Source: Bullera alba
Taxonomy: Eukaryota; Basidiomycota; Tremellomycetes; Tremellales; Bulleraceae
Direction of reading: 5' to 3'
Assembly: GCA_001600095.1 (NCBI GenBank)
Contig: BCIX01000002.1
Coordinates: 1,302,001 to 1,366,000 of the forward strand
Length of the DNA stretch: 64,000 nucleotides
The notes under the pieces are model-generated. The model saw nothing but the letters and a program-made list of their open reading frames with translations. It did not search any database and was not told the DNA's origin. Below are positions 1 through 15,010 of this stretch, in pieces. The position numbers and the translations under genes are program-made. Positions within the stretch are counted from its first letter, which is position 1. Every line of letters starts with the position of its first letter.

Positions 1-10
1 GGAGTCGACA

Positions 11-2086
11 ATGGCTTCAATGGACCTGACGCGGGAATGGCTGCAGAACGTTCTGCGGCCATACGCCTCACGCGATCGCATACTCCCGGAGGTACTGGAC
101 ATACTGCAACAACGCCGGACTTTGGCCGTCAAGACAGACGCTTTCAGTGAGTAGCTAAGCATCCTTGGAAGATACGCTCGATAGAGACGGACCCTTGGTG
201 ATCGCTCGAACGATCAGACGTACTGACAACGCTAAGCCTTTGATACCGGTCACACGGCACTCCTCCTCCTCTTACATGGGACTCTGCCAATAACATATAG
301 GGGAGCGACGTATCATATCCCAATTCATCTCTGGATACCACTAGACTACCCTCGCTCGCCTCCCCTGGCGTTTGTGGTACCGACGAAGGAGATGGCCGTT
401 CGGAAAGGAAGGGAGGTAGAACCCGGAGGCAGGGTCAGAGAGGAGATTGTCCAAACATGGTGGAACGGCTGGCAGGTGGGTATAGGGAGCTGGGACCCTT
501 TACTGCTGCTCCCAATCAGACGTTTCTGTTAGCTGATGACGCGCTGGAATAGGACAAAACATTAGAGATGCTGCTCAGACAGTTGACTTCAGTCTTCTCG
601 GCGGCTCCGCCCGTCTACGCCAGGCCTCCCGAGCAAGCTGCAGCGGCATCCTCATCGCCAAGGTCGACACCGAGGCCACAGTACGAGCAACCTAGATCTC
701 CATCACAAGCAGGACCCTCAGTAAGAGACACGGATCTGGATACCGCGAGAGCTTCCACTGATCAGTACAGCAGCAACAACCTCCCCCACCTCCTGCTAGA
801 CCGTCTTTCGGGCCTCAAAATGGTCATCCAGAGGTGCGCAATGTGCCCACAAAGTAAACATCTTGTCTTCTGCTGACAGTTGTACAGTCTCTGCCCCAGT
901 ACAGATCATCTCCGGGTCCTCCTAACCCATACAGCGGGGGACCTCAACGACCACAGCAGCAACCACAGCCACAAGGTCCTCCACCGGTCCCACAGCTTCC
1001 ACAGCGGCCCTATATCTCTATGCCCCATCATCCACCAGGATCTCAGCAGTCTGCAAGTCCATCATCTCCACTAAGACCTAATCAGCCAAATTCGCCTCAA
1101 CGGCAGATGTCTCTCCCTCAACAGCAAACCCCATATCCACCTCAGCAATTTGGACATCCGCCCCATCAGCAGGCCATACAGCAGCAGAATACTGGAATGT
1201 CAGATCGGGCTATTCCCCCGCAACAAGGGTATCCCAACCAAGGATATGGGCAGCATAGTAATGGCTATCAGCCAACACCGCCAAATATCCAGCGACCCCC
1301 TCCCCTGCCGCCCCAAGCTCAGTCATCGGTTCAGAATCAGCCTCAACGGTCCCTTCAGCCTCAACAGCGCACAATGGAGGACCTCCTATCGTCGCCAGGT
1401 CAGACATCAGACGGTCTGCCTGATGCTACATCTCCTCCACCATTGCCTCCGTCGAAACCGCCTCCACCGTCATTACTCCACCTCCACTCGATACTGCTTC
1501 CTCATCTATCCGCCTCCCTGCCGCCACTCATACACTCTTTGCAGGCGGGCCGACAACATATGCTAGAGCGGAAAGAGGATCTCGAATCGGGCGAGCCGGC
1601 TATCAAAGATGAGATGGCACGCTTAGAAGCTGTGAAGAAGGTCTGCGACTCTGTGGGGAGGAAAATGGACGATGTGGTTGCCAAAGGGGCAGAAAGGGTA
1701 GCTGACCTGGAGAATCGAGGCGAGATCAGTGTAGACGAGGTGGTATGCGGAATCTCCATCGTACACAATCAGTGAGCTGGCCGGTCTATTGTTTACGAAT
1801 GACGAGCTCCGCTGATGCGATTCGGTTTAAGACTCGTCGATCTCGTTGCTGAAGATAACGCGATAGAGGACACGATATATCATCTGACCAGAGCACTGGA
1901 AACCGAGCGTATAGATCTGGATCGATTCCTGAAGGTGAGCACAGCGGGATAGGGCTGTCATGAGTGAAAAAGGTTTAACACTGTGATGCCTTCTAGTCTA
2001 TCCGGTCACTCGCAAGGGAACAATACATCAAGCGGGCCCTGATCGAGAAAATACTCCATTCCATGGGTCAAAAGCAGGGATGGTGA
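11..2086 (+). CDS. VPS23: ESCRT-I subunit Vps23/TSG101 (multi-exon)
   Basis: ESCRT-I subunit that binds ubiquitinated cargo on endosomes and sorts it into multivesicular bodies. The first ATG is at 11. Intron 147-236 joins exon 1 to an exon reading DAFTFDTGHT, then GTLPITYRGATYHIPI, the hallmark of the UEV (inactive E2) domain. A long Pro/Gln-rich linker follows (about 600-1500), then a predicted coiled coil near 1560-1740. After introns 1772-1831 and 1935-1996 comes the C-terminal steadiness box (LVDLVAEDNAIEDTIYHL ... SIRSLAREQYIKRAL), ending GQKQGW-stop. This is the full TSG101/Vps23 domain order. Two further introns in the linker (about 720-770 and 853-890) are needed to keep one frame. 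The end lies about 70 bases from the convergent membrane-protein gene. Identification is firm; linker exon borders are less sure. Confidence 0.93.
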
Positions 2087-2155
2087 TCTATGCACATCGG
2101 GGTACTCCAGGAGACACTCAATACTTCTTCAGCTCACTATGTGCGATCAATCCGG

Positions 2156-3808
2156 CTACGACTCGTCAGCTAGATCAGAGCCTTGAGGAACACTGATCAA
2201 GCTGTGATCGACTCACGATACACATAACGCTGCTTGGCGGCAGTGGTGACGTGGACTTCCTCGTTCTTCATGTTCTGTAACAGATTCGCTTCATCCCATG
2301 GCGCAAGTTTGGCCTCTCCCGGCTTGAGCTTTGGATATACGCGACGGAAGAACCACGCCAGCAATGCCTAATTGAGGATCAGCAAATTCCTCCAGGGGCA
2401 TCATGTCACTGAGAGTACCTACCAATCCAGCCAGAGAGCCGAGTAGCGCGCCAATGATGACGCCGGCATTGGGTGCGCCGCCATTGGTGGCATTACCAAT
2501 AGCTGGGGTGTCGGATGGATGCACATCCGCAGTGTCAGTTGGGAATGGACCCTGAGTCGCAGTCGGCGTGCCTGCACCTTGGGATCCAGGAGCGATAGTC
2601 GTCTGCGCACCATTCACATCGCCTCTATACCCATCCCTTTTCAGCACTGATCTTTCCTATTCACTTCGAGATTCTGTCCTTGGAGTCACTCACACGAAAT
2701 AGGTGTTGCCTTGAGGACCGTGGATTTCGAAACTGTCAATTACCAAGCCGACAGGGATATTGCCGTCAGCTTTGATGCAAGTGAGTGTGAGGGTATGTTG
2801 GACCGAGGTATCGAGATTTGAGGCGAAGAAGAGGATGATGTCGTGTACGGCGACCTCGTTGGACGAGTCGAGCATGGCGTAGATTGCTCCATCTAAGGTA
2901 ACCGTAAACTGACCCGTTTGAGGCGTTGTCACGCCTTTGATTAGGATCGAGGCGCCTGAACCTGTAGGTCAGTCTCTGCTAATCTTCTTGACGAAGGGAA
3001 TTTGTTGATGAGGAAAGTATGGTACTCACCGCTGAATGTCACTGAAGCAGAAGCGTCGGGTGTGCTGGTGGTACTGAGCGTTCCGCCGTAGTCCTGAGGT
3101 GTGGTCGCAATACTGGGTCCATTGATCGGAGTGGCTGACGAGGAGATTGGAGCGAAACCGGAGTATGCAATGACTGGCGAGGCGTCGTCGATGAGGACAG
3201 AGTCGAGAACGGCGCTACGAAGTGGGTAAGCCCTCATAATACTGGTAGTGCAAGACAATTCGTCGACTTCCGCGCTGTGCATCCACCCACTCACCCTGGA
3301 GGACCGAACTCTGTACCCAGCCATCCACCTCTAAAGTCCAGAGTGCCCGCTGCACAAGATGCCGCATCACACTGGGCGTGTATGGTGAATGTCTGGAAGT
3401 TGAAGTCGGTGAAGTCGGAATAGTTCTTACCACTGGTCCATGGTGATGGCTCGTTATTGCCGATCCCCAGCCCGGTCGACCAGTTACCTGGACCGTTCCA
3501 CAGTGGTGTGAACGATCGAGCTATGTGTCCGGGTTCAGCGGTCAGCTATAGCTCCATGATATCATCTATGTGTAGTCGTAGTCATGGCTTCGGGCGTCGT
3601 GGAGGCTATAATGATACTCACAATGTATCGCTGGCAGAATAACGCCTGCGGGACCAGTGGTGCTGTGGAATGTGTTGTTCCCAATAGGTGCAGACGGATC
3701 TATGGAGCCAGTCCATGGTGCGGTTCTATTAGATCCGGCAAAGTATGCCGGGGTAGGTGAGTAGAAGAACAATGGACTAGCGTCAGATATCCACAATAGC
3801 TCAGGCAT
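2156..3808 (-). CDS. Type I single-pass membrane protein with repeated beta-sandwich-like modules
   Basis: I do not recognise a named family. Exons read as an extracellular region, one membrane span and a short basic tail. Two similar segments each begin with a DASPxxxYS signature (WISDASPLFFYSP near 3760-3790; LIDDASPVIAYSG near 3165-3200), a pattern I associate with basidiomycete surface proteins. A further segment (TPQTGQFTVTLDG ... ILFFASNLD, about 2690-2930) looks like a ligand-binding beta sandwich. It is followed by a Thr/Pro-rich stalk, a hydrophobic helix (AGVIIGALLGSLAG, about 2430-2480) and the tail FFRRVYPKLKPGE. The ATG at 3808 has an in-frame stop just upstream and no signal peptide follows it, so the true start probably lies further upstream (see 3810-4194). 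The end is either TGA at 2197-2199 or, after a canonical-looking intron, TAG at 2156-2158. The cargo or ligand is unknown. Confidence 0.6.
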
Positions 3809-3809
3809 G

Positions 3810-4194
3810 GCGGGGTGAGCGATGGGGCGACGTCAGTGCCGGTGAGTCTGATGCGAGTGATCGCTCTGGTAGTGAGGATAGTCTTCGCTCAGTCAATCAT
3901 TCTGGAGAGTTCCAATGACCACTGCGTTCGAGGGTCAACTGGTGCGACAAGGACATAGAGGTACTCACGATTCACATTGCACAATTGCTCCATACGAGGA
4001 CGGAACGAGCATGGCGCGGTAATTTGGCTGACGATCGCCATGCGCCGGGATAGCTGCATCAAAGGATGACACGAAGAAAGGACGTCGGGCTGTTTGTCTC
4101 TTGGTCTTAAGGCTAGTCAGTGTAAGTAGTCAGTCATCAGGTTAGATCTGATAAATAGTCAATACATATACCCCACTCTGGGCTGCACCGGCAT
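3810..4194 (-). other. Coding-like stretch upstream of the membrane-protein gene; possible 5' exons or decayed module
   Basis: On the minus strand an ATG at 4194 opens MPVQPRVG; an intron-like gap then leads in frame to a well-formed stretch (FFVSSFDAAIPAHGD, then NYRAMLVPSSYGAIVQC). One frame over follows EYLYVLVAPVDPRTQ. An intron with GT...CAG ends and matching phase would connect this to AITRIRLTGTD, just before the DASP exon. Together these resemble the FTVTLDG ... ILFFASNLD module of the downstream gene. However, at least one unexplained frame change remains near 3970, and another near 3815 can be bridged only by a weak 32-base intron. It could be a real first module with introns I cannot place, a pseudogenised module, or a base-calling error. 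Confidence 0.35.
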
Positions 4195-4229
4195 GGCGAC
4201 CGACACAGTACGAGCTTACCAAATCACAT

Positions 4230-7200
4230 CTATACCACGCTCCAGCGCTGATCGCCCACTGCCACCAATCGATCAAACAGCTCGTCCCGCCTGACGATTG
4301 ACGAGAATTTCAAGGTGTCTTTCTCCCATCCTTCCGTCTGCCAATCCTTTATCTTTCTCCTGACCACATCGATCTCCATGCCCGTTCCGCCCGCGCCTGT
4401 TGTATCCAGAGCCCACCCAAGTGCAGTGCTGGCAGGCAGACTGAGGCCGGTCTTACGTATTGCCATGATATCATTTGCCGATATCACTAGGTGGTTTGTG
4501 GCTCCCACTCCAGTGCCGGGGTTGAGAGTCGAGTCATTTTCCAAGGGGTGAATTTTGCGCACGGTTGTGAACTCGATCCTGGCGGGTAGAGTTGGGTTGT
4601 TGTCGTCTCCCTCTTCAGAGGGATATATGATCAGGTGGCCTGGACCATGACGACCATGAGACACATAGAAGCCTGAACGGGGATCAATGAGGGACCATAG
4701 AAGCGAACATATATTTCAGGTATGTACTCACGAGCAGGGGCGTCTGGGTACTCGAGCTTAGGAGCCGAAGGTAATGCCTTGAGCAAGGCCTGGCCTGGTT
4801 TCGATTCCTTCAGATGCATCTTGTCCAACGCGTGCTGAGAATGAGGTGAGCCAGAAACCGGTCGTCAGGGGGAGGAAGTGCTCACCTCGGCCTTCCCTTC
4901 GTAGTCAACCGGATTGCGACCAGCAATAGTGGCGAAGCTCTAGTGAAGTCTGATCAGCTTAGACCGTTGGGATCACATCCGCTGCTCCGCTTACCTCCTC
5001 CTTGAACTTCCCGAGGGCATCCCAGGCTTTTCGAACCTTGGCCCGAGTCCCTGCCTTCGCCTTCCTTGTCTTTCGACTCATCTCGTGGAACGCTTTCTTG
5101 CTCTTACTTTCCGACGAGCCTTCGGCTTCTGGCTCCTCTGTCTCATCCTCTTCACTTGATGATACATCATCGTCATCCGAGTCAGGAACCCTAGGCGCTG
5201 GCAACGGCCGCAACTTATGTTCCGCCTGCCGTAGCATTCGGAACACAAGTTGTGTGTTGGTGGGAACCGTCTCGAGGAAATTGCTGGATGTACGTCAGAT
5301 GTGAACAACATGTCGACTGGAGGAGAAGGATGCTCACTATTCCAGAAGGAGCTTTTGCTTCCAGTCGGGTATGACATTATCGAGCTCCTCGACCAGGTGC
5401 GAGATGAGCGGTTGAGCGAAGAGCAAGGTTCCAATGACGGCCCCAATCGCTTTCGAGATGATCCAAGCTGGCGTGAGGATGACCATGACTGTAAATCATG
5501 AGCCACTTCGTCGTACGATATCCAGGACTACTCACGGATGACCGGTAGGATCAAATTAAGGAAGATCTTCACTCGATGCGAATCCAGAGAGTAATCAGGC
5601 TGGGGGTTGAGAGCGCTGCAAGTCATACGTCAATTGACAGGCTTTGAAGACAGAAGAGAACCGCTCACTTTGCTAATCTCTCCCACTTGTCCGCTATACC
5701 TCCCAGTGCCCTCATTGCCGGCTGGGCATAGAATTGCACTGCCTTCTCGCTCCGGCTATCGTGTTCTTCACCATCAATCTTGGTCCCCGCGGCTTCCTTC
5801 TTCTTCATATCATTTTCTAGCATCTCGTCAACCGCGCCGGCAGCCTGATCGGCGATATCTTGTGCGCCTGTTTTGCTTTTTCCGGGGGTCGAGAATGCCA
5901 AAATTATGTCCTGTACATTCTGCGCCCATGTCGACGCCTTTGACTCGATGGCTGCCGGACCCCAAGGGTTACTCTGTCGAGACTCGGCGATTTTAGATGC
6001 GTCCATAGGAGCGGATGCTTGACCTGCTTTACTGCCTTCTGAGCCTATCGCCTGGTCGAAGAAGAAACCCCTAGAGGAAGGAAAGAGAATCAAAATGGAG
6101 ACGAAAGCCAAGAAGGTGACCAGTAAGATGTTACAATACCATGCGTAGCCATATACCTGGCGTACGGGATAAGCATATCGCTACATGATGGGCCAGGGAG
6201 GATTTGAGGACAAGGCATAACTCACTGCAAGAGCGATAGCAGTTCGCTGCCCACCATCCTCCCAATTCCTGATCCGTTGAACCTCGTAGAGTGCCCTCAG
6301 ACTACCAACCCCTATCGACATGTAAACCCTTTCTAGAGCACTCCTAAGTCTGACTACGGAAAATTCCTCATCTTTGGCGGGCTGCAGCTCGAGTCCAACT
6401 GGAATTCGATTCGATTGAGTGGGAGGGCATACCTCTACGGCCTGCACTTGCTATACCGAGAAGTCAATGAGAACGCTTTACAATACAACATCATCGTCAC
6501 CATAACTCACCTTGTCGAACGACCTCAACAAGGCATTCAAATCGTCGTTGTCCAAACCCTTGACATATCGTTCTCGCTCCTTCTCCCTCTCGATCTGGAG
6601 TTCTTTCTCGTGCACCTCGAGCTGTATTTGCTGTCGATACGACTCGTCCTCATAGTCCTGCAACACCTCGTCTTTCAATCCATCAACAGGCTTGCTCGGG
6701 ACTTGGTGGACCGCTTGGATGATAGCGTGTTCGACAATTAGTGGATTGCCTGATTTATCGGGCACTACTTCTGTTGGCTTGACCAGGGTGGTCTTTGTTG
6801 CTCCGTCCGAAGATCCATCATGGCCTTTGGTGACTGGCTGTAGGCCAGAGCCAGCTTTGATGGGGCTTCCCAGTGAGCTCAGCTGGCTTCGACTGGTGGA
6901 TCCTACTGGCGGACCCGGCGATGTTGGTACGCTGTCCGTGCCGCCAATTAACTGGACAGTCTCGTTTTGCCCAGTCATATCGATGTAGACGGTGTTGGTG
7001 CCAATGTCGAGACTGGCATCAGTCTTGTATTTCTGATGACCGCTGCTCCATGTCGCTGGTCCTTTGTCGCCTGCGGAAGGCTACGCTGGGGTGTCATCGA
7101 TCATCATTCGAACGGTGGACAGACACACCAGACTGAAGGCATCGTCATCCGTCGAGCTGCGATTACAGGGTCCCTTAAGGCACGATTCCAGCGATTCATT

Positions 7201-7265
7201 CCCGGCCGAACAACGTCTCCGGTGCCGGTTTCTCTCTGGTTCCAGCTGTCTTGTGTCGAGTGCAT
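4230..7265 (-). CDS. DUF3292-like membrane protein with GRAM-like C-terminus
   Basis: I match this by overall layout to the fungal DUF3292 family, whose function is unknown. The start is ATG at 7265 (MHSTQDSWNQRETG), not the later ATG at 6978. A short exon runs to about 7135; after an intron ending near 7080 the frame continues KGPATWSSGHQKYKTDASLD straight into the long exon at 6978-6480. Next come a Lys/Glu-rich coiled-coil-like stretch (EKELQIEREKERERY), a conserved-looking block (VRLRSALERVYMSIG), a first hydrophobic span (NILLVTFLAFVSILILF, about 6060-6140) and a second hydrophobic pair near 5440-5560. A very acidic Ser-rich segment (about 5090-5200) precedes the C-terminal part beginning LIIYPSEEGDDN, which looks like a GRAM domain and ends DQRWSVV-stop. 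About ten exons. It is probably anchored in an internal membrane; the role is not known. Confidence 0.65.
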
Positions 7266-7737
7266 GAGCAAGGAGTAACTATGACTTGATCACGGCCCGT
7301 TTGGTCGACGCGTTGGTGCACATTGGCGCGTAGTGACAAGGTCAAGTACACACTCGGCTTGCCAAGTTCCTCTTCGACCGCCCTCGAAGGCCTCAACAGC
7401 CCAATACAAGCTTGAAATCCAAGCGTATTACATATTAGTCCAAGCCAGCATTCCTAATGACGTAAATCTGAAACCACGTGGCGTTAGTAATACCTCCCTT
7501 ATAAGTATAACCGGTGCTGGCTTCGCACTGATCTCCATCGGCAGCTTCAACATTACTTCCAACCAACTTCGAACGACTCGATTCGACTTGACACGATTGG
7601 AGGCTTATTCGAGAGCGCAGCTTATCAGCGTTGCACTTACCGCGCCTTGCCCTGATTACTTCTACTTCAGCTCATACTGAGCGCGATCCGTCACTCGCTG
7701 ATGTATCGGAAGGTGTACGGCAGAAGATATCGGCGAC
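7266..7737. promoter_or_regulatory. Divergent promoter between the DUF3292-like gene and WSS1
   Basis: These 472 bases separate two ATGs facing away from each other. They contain a CRE/ATF-like ATGACGTA (about 7457-7464) and, about 11 bases further on, an E-box CACGTG (7475-7480). A and T are locally richer than in the genes. No coding frame with a proper ATG and splice signals is visible. The motifs are seen; their use is inference. Confidence 0.5.
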
Positions 7738-10135
7738 ATGCAGGCACCTGGCTTGTAAGTCTGTCTCTGGCTCTTGCAGCATTCGCATACCTTGGCTCAC
7801 CCGCTCAGCCGCTTGAACGAGCGTGAAGCTAACCCGAACCCGTGAGCTACTGTCAACACCATCGTCTTGAGGCGGCTCGAGCTGATACTTTGTAGATATG
7901 TCGGCTTCATTAGAGCACTGACCTCGAAGGCTGATCATGCTGTAAGCTGCACCACCAGCCAACAAGGCGGACATAACTCACTGCAGCCTAGGACGCTGAA
8001 ACTATCCTCAGAGCGATCGGTAAGTTGGCAGAGGTATGAGCAATCTCCGAATGGTGTACTCATGCTCTCGGCACAGCTGCACAGGTTGGTCCTCAGGAAG
8101 ACAGTCGACATGACATCTGATACACCGCCAGATGAAGAATATTATGAGAGATCGGTTCATGTTCGTGCATACTCTTGAGGAGGCCGCGTACAATACCGTG
8201 GTGCGTACATAAGATCCCACGCTTGGTCTAGACTGTAAGGCTGATCTCCGCAGTTTGCCGGTAGGAACTGGAATCATGGACAGTCTATCGAGCTGGTCCT
8301 GAGGAACAAGGGAGGAAGGTTTCTACCGTCAGTGCATTGTCTCTCGAGGAGCTGGTGGATCAGGTCGCTCAAGCCAATCCTGTAGACTGTCGTACATCAC
8401 CTCTGTGATGTGTCACGAGGTGAGCGCTCTGTCATGGCTCAATATGCTCTCCAGCTAATGGCGTGTAGATGGCCCATATAGAGGTGGGGAGATCTCACTG
8501 ATGCAAGATTACCATACCTGCTGACTATATCTTCAGGAGATGAATCATGGTCCCAAGTTCCGGAAAGTCAGTGCTCGGTCGAGTCTTGTGGCAATCCGCT
8601 AAACAGCGAACAGCTCATGGCCGCCATCAAGCAAGATGTAAAGAACATGCAGGCAAGAGGGAACTATGGAGATGGTAAGTCCACACCGTCGGCTTCTGAA
8701 CACATTGCTGAGCGCACTGCAGGATTCTGGTCTGACGGGCAAAGGCTACGCGATAGCGCTAAAATGGGTGCGGAGGGATTGAGTGAGTTCGACGGATACG
8801 TGCTCCACCTCGCACAAGCTGACCTCCGACTCGCAGGACCCTCCGACTTTCCTGAATACGTCTGCGGAGTCACAACAGGGTGAGATGCCCATGTTGCATC
8901 ACTCGGCCCGGGTCTAATCATCTACAGAGACGCGCGATCTGCGCGTAAACCTCGAGCGGGCAAACGTGCCAGTACGGCACAAGGCTTGGTTAAAGGGGAA
9001 GCATCGGTATCATCAGGCCGCCAAACCGATTATCGCCGAAAGGCGGGAAGGCGTGTCAACGTTGACATGGGGCAGAGTATGGGCCGACTTGATGGCTCAC
9101 GAGGTGGGTCGCTCGTTTTGTTGTCGTACTGACTGTACGACTGTAGAGATCACCAAGGAGGACAAGGAGACACGACAGCAGGAGATCAATGCCAAGGCGG
9201 AACGAATGGTGCGATCTGGCCTGGCTGTGAAAACAGCAAAGACCAAAGCCGCGAAAGAGTGGAACGAGGAGAATCCATGGTACACCAAAGGGAACACGCA
9301 GGGCAAAGTGTGAGTACAGACTTGGCCGATCGGGACACATGCTGAGGCTAGGGGATGCAGCGCCAAGTCCAAAACGTCGGTGATCGCTTGATTCCTCCTA
9401 CGTTATCTGACTGATTCTTCTACAGTGCCGCTGAGCTACGCGCCGCTGCAGCCGAAAAGCGTTTGCAAGCCTTGTCCGGCTCCAAAACATCGACGAGCCG
9501 AAGTTCTCAGGTCGACGACAGCGAAGACGAGCTGGAGTCTTCGGACGAGGACATTCCTGATCCATGTACCAATCCAGCAACACGGAAGCGAGAGATGGAG
9601 GATGAGATGGACGACGACGAGCGCAACGAGCTCCGAGGGGGATGGGAAGAGCTCTTTCCCATCGAGTCCAGGGAGAGACGTTGGCACGGCAAACGACCTC
9701 ATAGTCCGGACATGGATGCTGCTGAGCCGACAAGCAAAGTCCAGAAAAGCCAAGTGAACGCAAAGTCTGGACCGACTGTGGGTGCACAGTCTGGTCGAAA
9801 AAGTGGTTTTGGAGCGGGTCTGGTCGATTCAGAGAGGAAGCGGGCTTTAGGACTTGAGTCAACGACCTTGGCGAGGACCAACGTTACCGGGACCTCCGAG
9901 GTACCTTCGACGAGTCTGTCCAAGTACCACGCTAGGAGTAAAGAGCCGGTACCCCTTGACGATGGTAGTCAGGGATGGGCTTGCAAAGTCTGCACCTATG
10001 TCAACCTAATGGATCATGGCAGATGTGGTGAGTGACAGGGAGAGCTGGCTCATTCGTTTCCAGCCATTCAATGTGCTCGCTGACTTGTCAGACATGTGCC
10101 AGGCGAGGCCGGGGGAGACGACACCGCCGGAGTGA
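7738..10135 (+). CDS. WSS1: WLM-family metalloprotease of the Wss1 type (DNA-protein crosslink repair)
   Basis: Zinc protease expected to degrade proteins crosslinked to DNA and to work with Cdc48 and SUMO, as yeast Wss1 does. The start is ATG at 7738 in a 17-base first exon. Introns 7755-7808, 7842-7895 and 7942-7991 join in phase to give MQAPGFRLNEREANPNPYVG, then RALTSKADHA and DAETILRAIGKLAE. Further on, NWNHGQSIELVLRNKGGRFLP leads to the catalytic HEMAHIEEMNH, an exact HExxHx5H WLM signature. This motif spans exons ending at 8419, 8469-8483 (only 15 bases) and starting at 8537. A long Ser/acidic, Lys-rich linker (9460-9950) precedes a C-terminal RanBP2/NZF-type finger (GWACKVCTYVN ... 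CDMC). The stop is TGA at 10133. The exact joins between 8033 and 8150 remain uncertain. Confidence 0.9.
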
Positions 10136-10773
10136 GCTGGACCGACTGTCTCGAGCGCATGTGTCGGGTCCGGACTCCGGACATGAAGTAGCGAGGACAG
10201 TGCTTTCAGGGTTGTACTTCATATACCATTAACGAACCTCATAACAATTGAGCTCATGCCGAGGCCAGACTTAGAGCTCGTCAGTATGAAGCGATGCATG
10301 CTCTTGGTGATGATCCCAGCTGCTGTGAAGAGGTGTTCATGTAGTTAGTTCACCGCCACTGAAGCTGTGAGAGCAGGGAGCAAGGGACCGGGAGCGATGC
10401 GGCCGGTGAGTGCGGAGATATGCCGGCTTTATCCGAATGTGGCACTCTTAGGAGGTGAGACGACGAGGAGGATGACGCCGGCACGCTGGGCTGCATTGTT
10501 ACGGGCAGACGATACCATACCATTCCAGGTAGTACTGGTCGTGTCGACATCGTTTCGAGCCACTCAGTCGGAGCAAGTGTGGAGATTGGTGTCAGATAGC
10601 TCAGCTCGCGTACGCCAAGCGACTAGACGATAGACTATTAGAGGGGATAGAGCTCGCGACCGCCTCACACCCCACGCAAAGTACGCGTAGCTACTGCGTC
10701 CACCGACCGGCATCACTGGAAAGTGTTCAATTCAGTATAAGGAGACAGAAATCTTGGAAGAGACTGATCTAAG
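10136..10773. other. Intergenic region, PKC1 promoter
   Basis: No convincing exon on either strand; the open frames here begin without ATG or lack splice signals. A TATAAGG-like element sits near 10737, about 37 bases before the PKC1 ATG, so it may fall within the transcript. Nothing else stands out. Confidence 0.5.
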
Positions 10774-14692
<3,919 letters not shown>

Positions 14693-15010
14693 GTTCCCGG
14701 ATCAGAATCACGAACGAGGTCATGATCGGGCCCAAACGACACACACGAATCTCCACGCTCCCGATTGTAATCTGCCACGAACGGAAATGAATAGACGCCA
14801 TGGCCATAGTATCTTGCCCAGTCAAGTGAGTAGAGTAGAGAAGACAGTAAAGGCCAAAGGTCAAAAAGTAGACAGACGAGAAAGCATGTATATTCCCTGA
14901 ACTTCATGTCTTCACAACTCCTGCATCGCGGTGTGTACCTCAAGCGCATTATTCATTCACCCATTTACAATCATTCATCGAAACGCTCAGCACACAACTT
15001 GTATACCCGT
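14693..15010. other. Convergent 3' intergenic region, PKC1 / VPS35
   Basis: 318 bases between two stop codons facing each other. No ORF with support and no obvious RNA gene; it should hold both 3' UTRs. Confidence 0.5.

Noticed and set aside
7333..7680. Plus-strand open frame of 115 codons between two divergent genes
   Set aside because: Starts at GTG rather than ATG and lies over the promoter motifs; no homology seen.
7672..7974. Minus-strand ORF with a hydrophobic start (MSALLAGGAAYSMISL), MICOS-like at first sight
   Set aside because: It lies exactly antisense to WSS1 exons 2-3 and their introns, whose phases agree and encode a recognisable WLM N-terminus; the minus frame cannot be spliced into a sensible continuation.
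10367..10633. Plus-strand open frame upstream of PKC1
   Set aside because: Starts at GTG, has no family match and lacks splice signals; more likely promoter DNA.
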